A stretch of 64,000 nucleotides of DNA, taken from positions 67,539-131,538 of the forward strand of contig JAAEAF010006373.1 of the NCBI GenBank assembly GCA_011037195.1, written 5' to 3'. Position numbers and translations under genes: made by a program. Below are positions 32,201 through 44,200 of the stretch, piece by piece. Each line of letters opens with the position of its first letter. Positions within the stretch are counted from its first letter, which is position 1. The notes beneath the pieces are model-generated. The model saw only the letters and a list, made by a program, of their open reading frames with translations, made no database searches and had not been told where the DNA came from. The DNA comes from Triatoma infestans (lineage: Eukaryota > Arthropoda > Insecta > Hemiptera > Reduviidae).

Positions 32201-33122
32201 AAAATTGATTTTCGGAAGTTCTAGGGAAATAAGAATTTTTACACACGCAAAAGTTCAACAATCTCGTTCAATATAGCGATATTCTTCCATTTACATGTTT
32301 CCATAAAGAAAAATCATTCAAAGATAAAAAAAGTTGGGAAAAAATAATCAGTTTTAACTTACTATCTGTGCCATTGTTCGCTGATAGATACTTGTAACCA
32401 TACATGATCGCAAAGCTTTTTTTTCCAACATTTCAGAACAGAAGTTTAATTCATCAATGGATATATTGGTCTTGGACCACTTCTCATAATTTTTACTTAG
32501 GCATCTTTTCAAATGTTTCATATATGAATTTCGTACCTAAACCAAATAATGCCCTGTTAATATTTCATAATTACAGTAATTAATAATAGAAACTTTATCT
32601 AGTTATTAATTTTGCCATTCCTCGTGTGATTTTTTTGTTTTGGTCAAAGAAAATCAATCATTAAGACAAAATTCTAAACTAAATTCTAATAGGCCTCTAT
32701 TCAGCTCAGAACGTGGTACTTTTCTATACAATATGCGGTGAATAGCATATAATTGTGACATTAATATTTGTAAGAATTGCTTTGTACGATTTCATAGCAA
32801 TGCAAAAAGACCAACACAATGTAGAAGGTATATAACTATGAGGTCTAGATATTAGTTATATGAAGTATACGGCCCACTAAAGAATTTCTTGTGGAAATTA
32901 TTAAAATGAATTTCAAAAATTATTGTTGAAATAAAGTTTTATTTTGCAATTACATATTGAATAAATAACCTATTAAAATATATTATTTACAGATAGGGCG
33001 AATATATTTACTAAACAAAACTAAATACCAGTGAAGTAAGTTGCTCCTCATCTCCACTTTCATCGCTGAAGTTAAGATTCCAGTTCAGTTTGCTGTCAGT
33101 TTTATAACCAGAGATATCCCTA
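29162..33122 (-). CDS. RecQ5: C-terminal part of a RecQ5-like DNA helicase (4 exons)
   Basis: Exons 33029-33122, 32363-32536, 30057-31011 and 29162-29241 join in frame over about 434 codons to a TAG stop. Two regions support RecQ5/RECQL5. NSYMKHLKRCLSKNYEKW with VTSIYQRTMAQIVKEIKEAT resembles the KIX-type segment after the helicase core. RIARIIVGELTPFYVGGKIG with FKNLAKKLTDDI resembles the SRI domain, which binds the phosphorylated RNA polymerase II tail. Between them is a low-complexity acidic region with three 12-residue repeats. RECQL5 restrains transcription-linked recombination in the nucleus. No helicase exon was found upstream, so the gene is either split by a very large intron, truncated, or a C-terminal-only transcript. 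SETD2-type SRI proteins are the main alternative. Confidence 0.65.
30057..31011 (-). CDS. RecQ5: RecQ5-like large exon (linker and SRI domain)
   Basis: It starts VKEIKEATQNETLYDGFQKK, runs through a Ser/Glu/Asn-rich linker with AAGPRVSDIPD-type repeats (30418-30519), and ends in an SRI-like helix pair, RIARIIVGELTPFYVGGKIG and RPVFKNLAKKLTDDILCTTF. GTAAAG donor, phase 1. Confidence 0.75.
31190..31330. repeat. Fragment of small dispersed repeat (CGGTCTCAACCCGG)
   Basis: AGCGGTCTCAACCCGGAAAC, GTTTTTCATGAAAATG and GCCGCGGAAACCT also occur in related form near 63340-63405, and the first block near 2545. Confidence 0.45.
31540..31846. repeat. Fragment of anonymous dispersed repeat
   Basis: It contains the TTTTCGCGATTTTCTTGAAA and ATGGCTC.AATGATTTTAA blocks of the family. 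The ribozyme foldback of locus D is inserted in it. Confidence 0.5.
31896..31933 (-). ncRNA. Hammerhead motif, locus D left arm (mutated)
   Basis: Helix I CATC/GATG, GGGC/GCCC, GAAA and ACCGGT are intact, but the core reads CTGCAGA, changing the invariant A of CTGA. Probably inactive. Confidence 0.55.
32061..32098 (+). ncRNA. Hammerhead ribozyme, family 1, best-preserved copy
   Basis: Helix I CATC (32061-32064) with GATG (32095-32098), core CTGAAGA (32065-32071; position 7 may vary), helix II GGGC (32073-32076) with GCCC (32081-32084) and loop GAAC, GAAA at 32085-32088, helix III ACT/GGT, cleavage triplet GTC ending at 32094. Every catalytic-core base is present. Helix III has no loop and is self-complementary apart from one G-U, as in hammerheads that work as dimers. 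Confidence 0.75.
32363..32536 (-). CDS. RecQ5: RecQ5-like exon (KIX-type segment)
   Basis: It encodes VRNSYMKHLKRCLSKNYEKW, SKTNISIDELNFCSEMLEKK and ALRSCMVTSIYQRTMAQI. 58 codons, phase 0, GTAAGT donor. The lonely helix pairs resemble the polymerase-II-binding segment of RECQL5. Confidence 0.65.
33029..33122 (-). CDS. RecQ5: RecQ5-like exon (acidic linker)
   Basis: It encodes RDISGYKTDSKLNWNLNFSD and ESGDEEQLTSL. The acceptor is either TTATTAG (exon from 33122) or the TAG three bases further in. It has no family signature and is linked by phase and position only. Confidence 0.45.
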
Positions 33123-33129
33123 CTAATAA

Positions 33130-34190
33130 AAATATAACTAGATTATCCAGTTAAAATAAAAATAAAACGATATTTAAATATTTTAAGAATAAAGTTGAAT
33201 GTTATATGAAATGAGATAAAAAATGAACTATATGATTATTGTATGGATTTTATTACAAGGAGAATATTTACAACTCCAATCAGAAAGTTTGTTACATGTT
33301 TACAGGCCATGAATATTTTGAAAATGTCTAGAATAAATGCAAAACAAAATCGCCTTGCTTCAAAGAAGGTTTTTATAAATTGTTTAAATTTGTCAATGGA
33401 ATAAAAATGACAATATGATATATTCTGTTCAGCTTTTAGCTCATTCCTAATCAACATAAATAATGAACATACCAGAAAGGTTTTTGTCAGTAAACCTATC
33501 TTCAACTTATTACTAAGTTTTAACGCAAAACAATCGGCAAGGAATGTTCAATCGGAGAAAAATGAATTTTTATAATTAAGATATAAATTTATGCAGGGAT
33601 TCTATAAAATCGTATGTTATACATAAAAAATAAAGTTAATAAATTTATTGTTACTGTTAATCACAAATATTTGTACAATTCTTTGTATGGTTCGTTATTT
33701 ATTTACATAATTTTTTTAAATCGGTAGTTCTTTGTTACTTCTTGTTTAAAATACAATGATGATATCTAAATACATTCAATTCACAATTAAATATTTAGGA
33801 AACATACTGTCACTGAGTTAAGAGTATATATCCAATGAGGAATTAAGCGATTTAGCAAGAAAGAAAATATTTATTTGATATAAATAATTCGATTGCTATT
33901 AAATAAAATAAATCCTTGTTAAATTAAAAAACAAATAAGAATAATTTTTTAAATAATCCTTTTTGAATATGAGAATTCAGAACTTTCAGATACCATAATA
34001 AAATTAGAAATATAAGTTTTGCGAATATTTTACATTCAGATTTCTCCACCGAACATTATGCTTAAAAATTTTTAACTCTAAAAGGAATAAACTGTAATAG
34101 TATGAAAAGTAATATGGGAATCGTAGGATTGATAAAGCACTGATATAAAAACAGAAAACTGTGATTTGCAAAAATACTTAAGTTCATTTA
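33130..34190. other. AT-rich DNA, no helicase exon found
   Basis: This is where upstream exons of the RecQ5-like gene were expected. Both strands were read for zinc-binding and DEAH helicase motifs and none was seen. Confidence 0.5.
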
Positions 34191-34714
34191 GAAAAGATGT
34201 AAGTTCAAATTTTGGCTATTTTCTTTTCTTAAATTCTATAAGGAATAATATAGTATAGACAAACTCTGTTCACTTCTAATTAAAAGCTTTTTAAACAGAG
34301 CAGCTGAATCTCCTAAAGCAGATAATTCTTTCTTGGTCCACAAGTGTCACATGAGCGAAAATGGAGTTGACAAACACGATCCGTTTTAATGGTTGTTTCC
34401 TCCTAACACCTCACTAATTTATTATTGTTAGCATCGTACTTTGATTACTTGAGAAAGTAATCTCCCAATACTATCTGATCTCGATCGCATAGAATAGGAA
34501 GAGAGTCTGAGCGGGAGCTCTACTATGATTATCATAATCTTGATTCCTTTGAAGTATTTCCAAAATCTTCTAAAACCCTATCTTAAATCGAGTTGGTAAA
34601 AGCACCAAAGCAGAGTTTATTTTAGCATCCAGCAGGTTCCTCAATGGCCATAAAGATGAAAGTGAAAATGTTGAAGCTAGTTATACCAGGTTAGTGAAAT
34701 TATATACAGAAAGG

Positions 34715-34746
<32 letters not shown>

Positions 34747-34748
34747 AA
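34715..34748. repeat. (GA)n microsatellite
   Basis: Imperfect GAGA run of about 34 bases. Confidence 0.8.
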
Positions 34749-35127
34749 GACAGCAGAATATATTTGAGAGGGCAATAACTGCTTCACAGTTTCTAAGGAA
34801 AGATCTAGATTACAATGGACCTGTCAAGATTTTGAATATCACTTGCAGGAGCCATCAGAATAATATATTCTCTTAGTTGAAAGTATCGCACCTAATGAAA
34901 CCTATGAACTAGTATGAATGAATTAATCGAAGAAACATATGTTGGAAATTTATTACCGGATACTCCCAAACTTAAGGAATTCGATAAGAAAGAAATTTCT
35001 ATATTATTTCGAAATTTGGGAATGTTGGCCAACTATGGTGCATCTGCTTTACATCGCCAATGCTGTTGGTCCCGACGAAATCTGACGAGCTCTCTTCTAG
35101 AAACAGATCTGATACCTTGTTGTTTGT

Positions 35128-35452
35128 TAGATTAAGACTTCAGATGCGGTTCCCTTTTCAACCATTATAAAAATCTGTGTCACTCACAATCTGTGAAATT
35201 ATATTCTTAAGTTCTTTATATTTATAGATTTAAGAAAGACTGCAGGCGTTCCAGAAAAAAGATACTAAACCGAGATATATGCATGGGTCACGCCAATCCT
35301 CCCCCTCAAGCCATTTTCAGACTCCCGACAAGATCCTGCTGTAGACTTTAATTTAGAACGCTTGTGATACAACCAGAAATGTACAAAACTTAAGAATGTG
35401 ATTAAGTAATAACTTAGATGTGACTGGAAGTGGGAACCGCATCTGAACAACT
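35128..35452. repeat. Imperfect inverted repeat
   Basis: TTCAGATGCGGTTCCC (about 35130) recurs inverted at about 35430-35446, and further blocks (ATTCTTAAGTT, AAAGNCTRCAG) match in the same inverted order. This suggests two facing copies of one repeat. Confidence 0.5.
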
Positions 35453-37499
35453 TGAACTCTAACAAATAGCTGCATACCAGATCTATCCCTGAAAAGAATT
35501 CCTTAGAATGCATCAGGATCAACTTTTCAGCACTGGAAGCACCTCATAAATGGAAGCCTTCTCTCTCTCCTACTTAAAAATGCCGAGGCCTGATGTAGTA
35601 TACCAAAAAGTGCTTCCGAGAGGGCTCGGAGACAGAAAATAATCAGTAAATATCCAACCATTTCTATAAGCAAAATGGCAGAATTGCATAGAATGAAATG
35701 GGACCTGAAAAAACTGACTGGAGGAACTAGTCAACTTATAAACAAACCCGTTGCTGATTAGCAACTACTGATGGAGTTCAGCTTAAATTTATATCCAATT
35801 ACGGAAATTACAGTGAACGGATATGGAAAATTATGAGTCAGAGCGATATACAATAGGAAGAAACCTCTAATCTTCGGAAATGTATTCCTGAAATGTATAA
35901 GGTTATTGCAAAATGTTTTTAGCAATAATTTGTAAAAGCAAATAACTTGGTAAAAGAAGAAAGCCAGAAATACAGCGTCCCATGGTGCTCTGAAAACATG
36001 CTGATTTGATATAATTTCCAGTTGTTAATCTCGCGAGCAACATGCATTTCTGATATAATATCCCGAGCAACATGCATTTCTTTACAATAATGGGACAGGT
36101 CCTTTCCCAGAAGGACAAGGTACCTATCTGGGAGAAAAAACAGACATCAAGATAGTTTGGAAAGAGCTCATGATGGCCTTGTTTGAAAAGGTGAAATCTT
36201 CTTGGACTGACTAAAACAATCTTTTCATTCGGGACAAATGGGGTGCCAGCCAAAATTACTTCAATGCATTACGGTGCCCTTCTATGAAGTACTGGGTGAA
36301 GTCATTTCCAAGACGGACGCCTGATTTATGTCTTCCACTAGAAGTAACACTCATTGGACCCCTCAATAAATATCAGATGCGTTGAACTGTATGCACTAGT
36401 AGCAAGATATATAGATGAACAGTAATGGCTGCGTAGCAACCATGAACAAAAAAAAATCATAGACTTTATCATGCACTTCTTAATGAAGATTTTAGATAAA
36501 AGGAACTCAGTTAAATTTTTAGAATTTATCTTATTTTTAGAAGTAAATATTTCAAAAGTTAAAAGTAATGAGAACGTATAAGGGCAAATATTTTTTCCTA
36601 ATAGAATCTAATCTATATTCCCAGATAAAGCTAAAAACATCCCACAATATCTTCTTTTTTAAAAGAACCGCTTTTTTGTAAGATATGCCCTTTCCATATA
36701 CCTTTAACTCATTTAAATGTGCATAGTATTGCGAAAAGCATGAAACGCAGTTTTTAATCTGTTAGTAAAGTAAGTTATTTACAATGGTAAGTGTATAGTA
36801 AGTGAATATAGAATGAAGTAAGGATAATAAAAGTATAGCTGAAAAAGCAAATAAAAACATAAAGCTAAATTTATAAATATAATGGATAAATATTAAGAGT
36901 TTTACATCGCATAAATTAGTAAATGTAAATCATAGTCCCTCAAGCTTCTTTCTTTGACTTCATTTTATATTTCCTTATATACAATATACTATTTAAAAGT
37001 TTTGCTAATAATCAATACCAACCCAAGAACCTACACTTTCTGAAGGAAAAAGAATGAATTAAGAGTTCTTTGAAAACCTAATTTACCCTAGAAAAAAGCA
37101 ATAAAAAATGCCACTTAAAAGAAAATTAAAATCTAAAATGTTGGAAAAGGGAACTCTGAATAGGAATTAATAATTTCTTCAGTTTTCTGTTACATTTACC
37201 TTGAATTCAAGCTACTCATAACCATGTTAGCTTCTAATAAAATATAAACACTTAAAAAGAACGCATTGTTTTATAAATATATAGTTAATAGTACCGATCA
37301 TAATTGTAAACAAAATCAATCATAAACATAACCTTTAGCCTACTGTAACCTCTCATATTATCGATTTTGATTGGAGGGAAATATTTAATGATTATTACTT
37401 TTTACAGAAATGTAGTGCGGGTTTAGTTTTGTCCCGAATTAAAAGATCTAATTTTAACTCAAAAGTTAATTTAACGAATTTTATCTGACAAAACTTGAC

Positions 37500-37680
37500 T
37501 AAACATTTTTTGGTTGTTGTGGTTGGTTCAGCAGAGCTAGAAAGCATCAGAGATATTTTCTGTGATAGCCTGCTTCTTTTTGTGGTCATCGACCGGTTTC
37601 GGGCGTTCGCCCACCATCAGGGTGTTCTTGTCAGTGTAATAACATTGAACACCAGAGCAAATTTAGTGATACACTCGAAC
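37500..37680 (-). mobile_element. Single ribozyme repeat unit, locus E
   Basis: In minus orientation it runs from TATCACTAAATTTGCTCTG through the hammerhead and AAGCAGGCTATCACAGAAAA to GCTTTCTAGCTCTGCTGAAC. It is a complete unit in single copy, between the RecQ5-like gene and OPLAH. Confidence 0.65.
37587..37624 (-). ncRNA. Hammerhead motif, locus E
   Basis: Core CTGATGG (last A changed to G), GAAA and the ACCGGT palindrome kept, helix I CACC/GATG with one mismatch. Probably impaired. Confidence 0.5.
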
Positions 37681-38209
37681 TTTTAAGTACACGAGTACAA
37701 TCGATTGAAATTTTTAATTACAAGTTATGATGAGCCAGTTGTTAGTTTCTAAAATTTTATTAATTATCTCAATTGATGTTTCGACCTTCTAGGCCACTAC
37801 AAAACTGTAAAAATCATTATCATAAATAAAGTTGTTATATTAATATTGATATTCCCTTAAGTCGAAACTTGGTATATAAGCAAAGTAGAAGTATTTGTCA
37901 GTTCCTTATTGATCCGTTCTGATCATGGTAACGGATGACTTCATCATAAAAAGTAATGGGTTAATATATTTGGAAAAAGATTTAATAAAGTTAATTATAA
38001 CTTACTGTATATTAATGGATTATAATCATATCTAGAAAGTTATTATCTATTTCTACTTCGTATATTAATTGCAATCGGAATGGTATGAATTCTGGAATGG
38101 AATGCTGTTTAGGATGAATGTTAAACTGATATAAAATAAAATGTGTTTTTATTTAAAAATTTTTAATAATACAAAAATAGTTTTGTAATATCTCTTCCAC
38201 TTATGATTC

Positions 38210-38263
38210 TCATGGTACTTTACCCCAACCACCACCTCCTGGAGTATACAATTTAAAAACGTC
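38210..38263 (-). CDS. OPLAH: OPLAH terminal exon (TPGGGGWG, stop)
   Basis: It encodes [21 protein letters not shown] across a 1.8 kb intron. TPGGGG.G is the conserved C-terminus. Only 54 nt long. Confidence 0.95.
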   Translation of the reverse strand, partial: DVFKLYTPGGGGWGKVP

Positions 38264-41200
38264 CTGAAAAACAATTAAAAAAAAATCTACTTATAAGAAC
38301 ATAAAACCTGTTAAAAATAAATAACCGTCTAAAACGCAATTTTTATGGTAAAAGTAAATTTAAAAGCACGACGATAATCCGAAATTTTAAGTAATCAGAA
38401 AATAAAATAGGGTATGACAAAAGTATAGTTTAGTATGTATATCCTACAACACACAAATCACGAATGGAAGGAGGATAAGTATTCTACTTAAAAGTTTTTC
38501 AGATTTTTTTTTCAAATAATAAATATTTAAAATTCAGCCTAAGTATTAAATCCTTTATGCTTCTTATAACAATGTACTAAAATCTAAATTCTGAATCCAC
38601 CTGTGTAAAAAATCTGGTGTGAAACGCCCACACGACTTTCTCTTATTGCGAAATGGCAAATTTTCGTCACACTTATAATTCTTATTAGTGTTTAAAACCG
38701 TCGGCATTTTTATGAAGAAAATCACAAAAAACTGATAAATCTATTCAGTGAAGTCGTACTTCCGACCAACCGATCTTCTTTAAACTGGTAATTTCGGTAA
38801 CTTACATAATTCTAGTCCCCTTAAAAGAATTTTCCCGGAGAAATTTTCCAATAAAAGTTCTAATTTTTTAAATGTGTAGTTAATATTTAAAGTTTAAAGA
38901 AATCGTTGGAGCCGAGCAGTAAACTGAAAACTAATACTATTTGTAAATAAAGTGGTGTTTTGATTGAAAAACGATTGATCGTAAAACTTCTATCTGCCAT
39001 ACAGTATCGAATGCCGAAGCGGTCTTTTCAGTCTAAATATTTTTCGTAATTTTTTTTATAACTTCAGCTGATCCATGTTATAAAAAATTAGCTAAAATCT
39101 GCTGTATTCATAAATGAAAAAAAATTCTTCAGGCGGTCTTTATGTTCAATTACCGTTCATGTTTTACTGGTCTGCAATGCAATATAACGCATATAAATAA
39201 ATAATACCGTATCAGGTCAGATAGATGTAGACGTATAGTGAATATACTTTAGTAACAAATTTCACATATAAAAAGTAATCAAATAACATCCAAGTTCCAG
39301 TATGAAAATATAACCCTAATCGTTCAACTGTAGTGGCGCTCTTTTAATCCATAAACGTTTAGTTTGATAAATAAGTTAAGGACCTACTGGCCCACGTTCT
39401 TTGAAGATCCTTACTAGAATTGCATTCTATGATTCATTTTCTCGGTAATAAAAGATAATTACCAGAAGAGACTTTGGTTCGGCCTTACTTTTAATGTACA
39501 TAATTCAGTTGTATCCTAATTGTCCTTTCAAAAAAACTGCACAAAATTAGAAAATTCACTTAATTCTATTAAGCCGCAATAGTAATTGCAACAGTAAATA
39601 ATTCAGTTTGGGTCTAGTGCTGACCTTAGATTTTTTTTTTCTATGAGCCTCAACAGTTCACTGACCACAGCAGTGTTGTCTAGAACGAGGAACACTGCCC
39701 AGAGCAGGTAATGCACTGAGAAGGTTCCGGGTGATGTTCACGCGTCAAAAAAAAAATCAGTTAATAAGCTAAACAGACAATAAATTTATTTCGGCCACTT
39801 CGAAATTTGCCCCAACCAAGAAGCCTAGTTTGAAATCGAAGTTATCTCTAAAAACATTCATTATTGATACATCCTTGAGAGTGCGAGGATCCATCTATAG
39901 CTAAGTATAGTCTACCTTCTGTTAGAATTATCCTTTCTATTGAAATAAGAACTGGAACGTTGAATTTTTTTTTTTCTAAGTGTAATTATGGTTTTTTGAT
40001 TTACTAGTCTAAATATTCACATTCGCTACATGAGAAGGGACATTCTATTCTGATATTAAAAAAAAGATAAAAAGATGTACTAACCCCAGGTTCCACATTA
40101 ATAGCCGTTTTGGAACCTAGATAAATAGTTCTACCATCTTTTTTGCATAGTAAGTTTAATCCTTTAGCCCCTGGCATTCCACCTGTAATATTAGTTATTT
40201 TTATTTATGATTAATCTTTTACATGCTTTACCAATAAATTAAAAAAAACCTATAACCTTAGACGACAACATAAGAATACATGCTAATTAAAGATAAAGGG
40301 CAAGAAAAAATGGACAAAGTTGTTTAAAATACCTTCAAGTCCATATGGCTGAAAAACACGACGTTCTGTAAGTATTGATAAATGAATGTTTGCTCGAAAC
40401 ATTAACTCTCTGATGACACCATCTCCTCCTTTATGATATCCAGCGCCACCAGAATTTTCACGAAGTTTAAACGTTTGAAGCATGACAGGATAACGTTTTT
40501 CTAATAACTCAGGATCTGTAATACGTGTGTTTGTCATATGTGTGTGAATACCACTACGTCCTTGCCAAGTTGGTCCCTAAAATAAATTTATTCAATTAGC
40601 AATTTAATATTTGTTTTGTTAATTTAAAGTTCAATTGTGATCATTACAGAGTACTTTTCAACAGTTAACTATTTCAAAATGAATTTCTCTTTATAACTGA
40701 AGTAATCGTTGTCTAAAGGACATATCGGAATCTAATCTCGTTTTATGCTTAGCTAGAGCAGTCCACGCCTCCATCATTAAGCTTTTAAGATGCCTAACTG
40801 AAATAACTTTAAAATAAATATTTAAAATTGACTAACAGCTCCTGCGCCTCCAGCAACAGTCTCATAATAGCCCCAATCAGACTGTCCAAAAGTGATATTG
40901 TTCATACATCCTTGAGAGGCAGCACAACACGCGAACGCTTTTAAAATAACATCAACAATTCTTTGAGATGTCTGCACATTACCACCAACAACTGCAGCAT
41001 TATCGGATGGATCCAAAATTGAGTTGGAAGGTATAATTATTTCTACTGGTTTCAAACATCCCTAAAGTTTTGAAATTTTTGTTGATGCTTTTTTTTAATG
41101 AGACTAAAAAAATTGATTTTAAATAAAATTTTATTTCGTACCTGATTTAGAGGGATATCATGACCTACTATAGAACGTAAACAATAAATGACTGCTGATA

Positions 41201-44200
41201 ATGTTATTGCATGAGGTGCATTGCAATTACCCCAGACCTCAAATCCGGAACCACTATACCATAAGAAGTATGTTAATCTCTCTCACTCTCTTTTGCACAT
41301 CCCTAATTTTTAAAGTGTATGTATAAAAGTAATAAAAAAAAAAAAAAAAAAATTCACTTACGTGAAATCAATAACTGCTGTACCTTTCATAATATCTATT
41401 GAAACTTTTAAACGAATTGGTGATCCATCATCCATATAGTCTTCAGCAAACAATGTCGCAGTACCATATTTTTCCAAGTGTCTTTTCCCAATTGTACGAA
41501 GTAAATTATGAACACCTAATGCGGCATTATTTTGAATATGGCTCATATAAGCTTGTACGATATCTAAACCATAGTAATCAATCAGTTCCTTGACTAAACT
41601 TATTCCCTAAAAAAAGAAGGGGGGATTATTAGACGAAGAATGAATAAGAAAAATTTTTTTTTTTTAATTCCTGACTAATTGTTATTAATATTTCTATCTT
41701 AATAAAAGTACCTTTACATTTGCGGCAATCTGTGCCTTTAAATCGGCAATATTATCTCTTAAATTCCTCGAACCAGAAGAGCCTGGTATGGTACCTGGTT
41801 TCCGTAACTCTTCTATTAGTTCTTTTTCTCTAAATCGTCCCTCACGAACAATGAAAAAACTTAAAAATGTAGCACCTTCTTCAATTAAACTTTTAGAATG
41901 AGGAGGCATTGATCCAGGAGTTATTCCTCCAATATCTGCATGATGTCCTCTACTGGCCACAAAGAAAATTGGTTCCTCTTTATCCCTACGAATGAAATTA
42001 AAATTAAAAATCATTAATGTATTAATTAAATTTAATTTATAAACTAAGCTTTATACCTAAGGCTTTACCATATTTAAAGATTCATTAGGCATGTTATAAA
42101 TACTAGAAAAATAAATGAGGTTTATTCATACCCGGCCATTGTCTTGCAATAGTGCCACCTTAGAAGTAAAGTAGTCAAATCTGAAGGTTTCCGATTTTTA
42201 AACTTTTTGTTTATTCATTTTTTATGTCAACTTGCATGAATTAGAAGTAAATCAACATTTTACTCTAAACCTATGTCATCTTGTGATCGACAACTAAATT
42301 TGTTTTAATAAAGATACCAAGAGAGCACACGAGAACAAGGACAAATTCAGATTCATATCTATAATCACAACTATGGAAGATTCTTCTCGATTATAATGAT
42401 ATCCAGCATTATAATGTTAAAAAATATTTACTTAATTTGAAAATCTAAAGCATGTATAATTACATGTAAAATACTGGAGTGATCACAGTCAAGTCTGGTA
42501 AATGAGAGCCACCAGCTTTTGGATGATTTGTAAGTATAACATCACCTTCTTTCAAATTATTACCCAAAAATTTCAGCTATTAAAAATACATAGATAACAA
42601 GAATTATTCATTACAAATAAGAGATCATATAATAAAAATACACCTAAAAAAAAAATTAAACAAAAATACACCTACTTGGAACTGAACGGCTTCCTGCATA
42701 GATCCCAAATGTACAGGTATGTGAGGGGCATTTGAAACTAAACCACCATCTGGACCAAATAAAGCACATGAAAAATCCAATCTTTCTTTTATATTTGAGG
42801 AAATTGCCGTCCGTTCTAAAACCCTTACATAGTAGATAATTTAAAATACATTACATGATGACTTACAATACATAACCTATAAGATTATCGACAATATACC
42901 TTCCCATTTGTTCAGCAATACTCATAAATCTGTGAGAAAAGATACTCAGTTGTATTGGCTCTAGTTCTATACCAACGCCACCAAATCTGATGTTTAGAAT
43001 GTTTATAATTATATCGCCACTTGTTGTGATTGTCGCTTCACAATCAGGCTCTACAACTATTGTACTTAAACCATCTATAATTATTGATGGTCCTTTTAAC
43101 ACATGACCGTTAGTTAATTTTGCTAACTTGTATATTTTCGTAGGTACAAAACCAAAGTCTCTAAAATAAGTCTTTGTTACCTAAAAAATAAAAATAAATA
43201 AATAGTTTTGATGCAAAGATAACAATATGAAGAAATAAAGCGCCAAAATTCTACAACTATCTTTCTTTTATCTCATGAAAATAACATTGCAGATGGTTAT
43301 TTCACCATTTGCACTTACAATATAGAACTGTAATCAATAAATAACCAAACTTCGCATTCCTTAATTCCTACAATTATTACACCATCAAATGTTTTCTCTT
43401 TCAGTTGATGCTGTGTAGTAAGTAAACTAATTATACAATTTACTTATTTAAATTATAATTTTTGCTTTATCATTTCTATTTTTTTATTAATAAATAAATG
43501 GTTATTACCTCTTCTTCTACTGGATCACCCGTTGCAAGAGGAAGCTTTTGAGATTCTGTTGCTACATTAGTTTTCCCAACACCTCTTACCCGAAAGTTTT
43601 CAATTAAAATATCTGCACCGGCTACTGTAAATCCGAATTCTCGTTCGTATCTAGAACAGTGTATTCTCGTTCGTATCTAGTATATTCACATGGATTGTGA
43701 CATTTCTATTTTATAACCTATTGAAAATAAAAGTATATTTATACTTAGAAAATACTTGTATTTTATACTCGCTATTGTAAGTCCTGTATACAAGCTTTTG
43801 AATATAAATTCTTTGTATTATTTACAGTAATTAAATCGTAGTCTTTTATTCTAAAACTATGCCCGCTTAGCATGGTTCTTTTCATTAATCCGGGGACCTT
43901 TTATCATTTTTCTCCAGTCAGATGCTAGTCCATTACATTTATTTAGAATCTTCGACTTTCAATTTTAGTTTTAATTATATTCTATAACAGTCTGTGAAGT
44001 ATGCAACAGCTTCAATTTAACCTTCAATGTCAAAGGCTCCACACAAATTTATGTACTAGACACTGGCGATGGAAAAAATGCAAATCAGGTCAGAATAAGG
44101 TAAAGAAGGATATGTGGAACACATATCTCAGGTATTTTCCAGCTTTGTCGACCCATCTAAGTCATTGATCGTTAGCCTTATTTAGTCGTTCTTCCCTACC

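Larger units (their letters stand above)
34200..36480. other. Decayed mobile-element-like block
   Basis: Composition is less AT-rich than the flanks, with a (GA)n tract near 34715-34748, a small direct duplication of GAGCAACATGCATTTCT (about 36040-36082), and an inverted repeat at 35128-35452. No protein motif can be read with confidence. Best guess is a dead retroelement. Confidence 0.35.

Noticed and set aside
33236..33505. 89-codon frame upstream of the RecQ5-like exons as a helicase exon
   Set aside because: Hydrophobic low-complexity sequence without helicase motifs or usable splice borders.
34914..35135. Frame with LPDTPKLKEFDKKEISIL, faintly like bacterial IS110-type transposases
   Set aside because: The resemblance covers about 15 residues and fails right after. 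Not enough to claim a bacterial insertion or transfer.
44120..44170. TATCTCAGGTATTTTCCAGC resembling the 3' part of the ribozyme repeat
   Set aside because: Only about 25 bases align loosely and there is no ribozyme core nearby.
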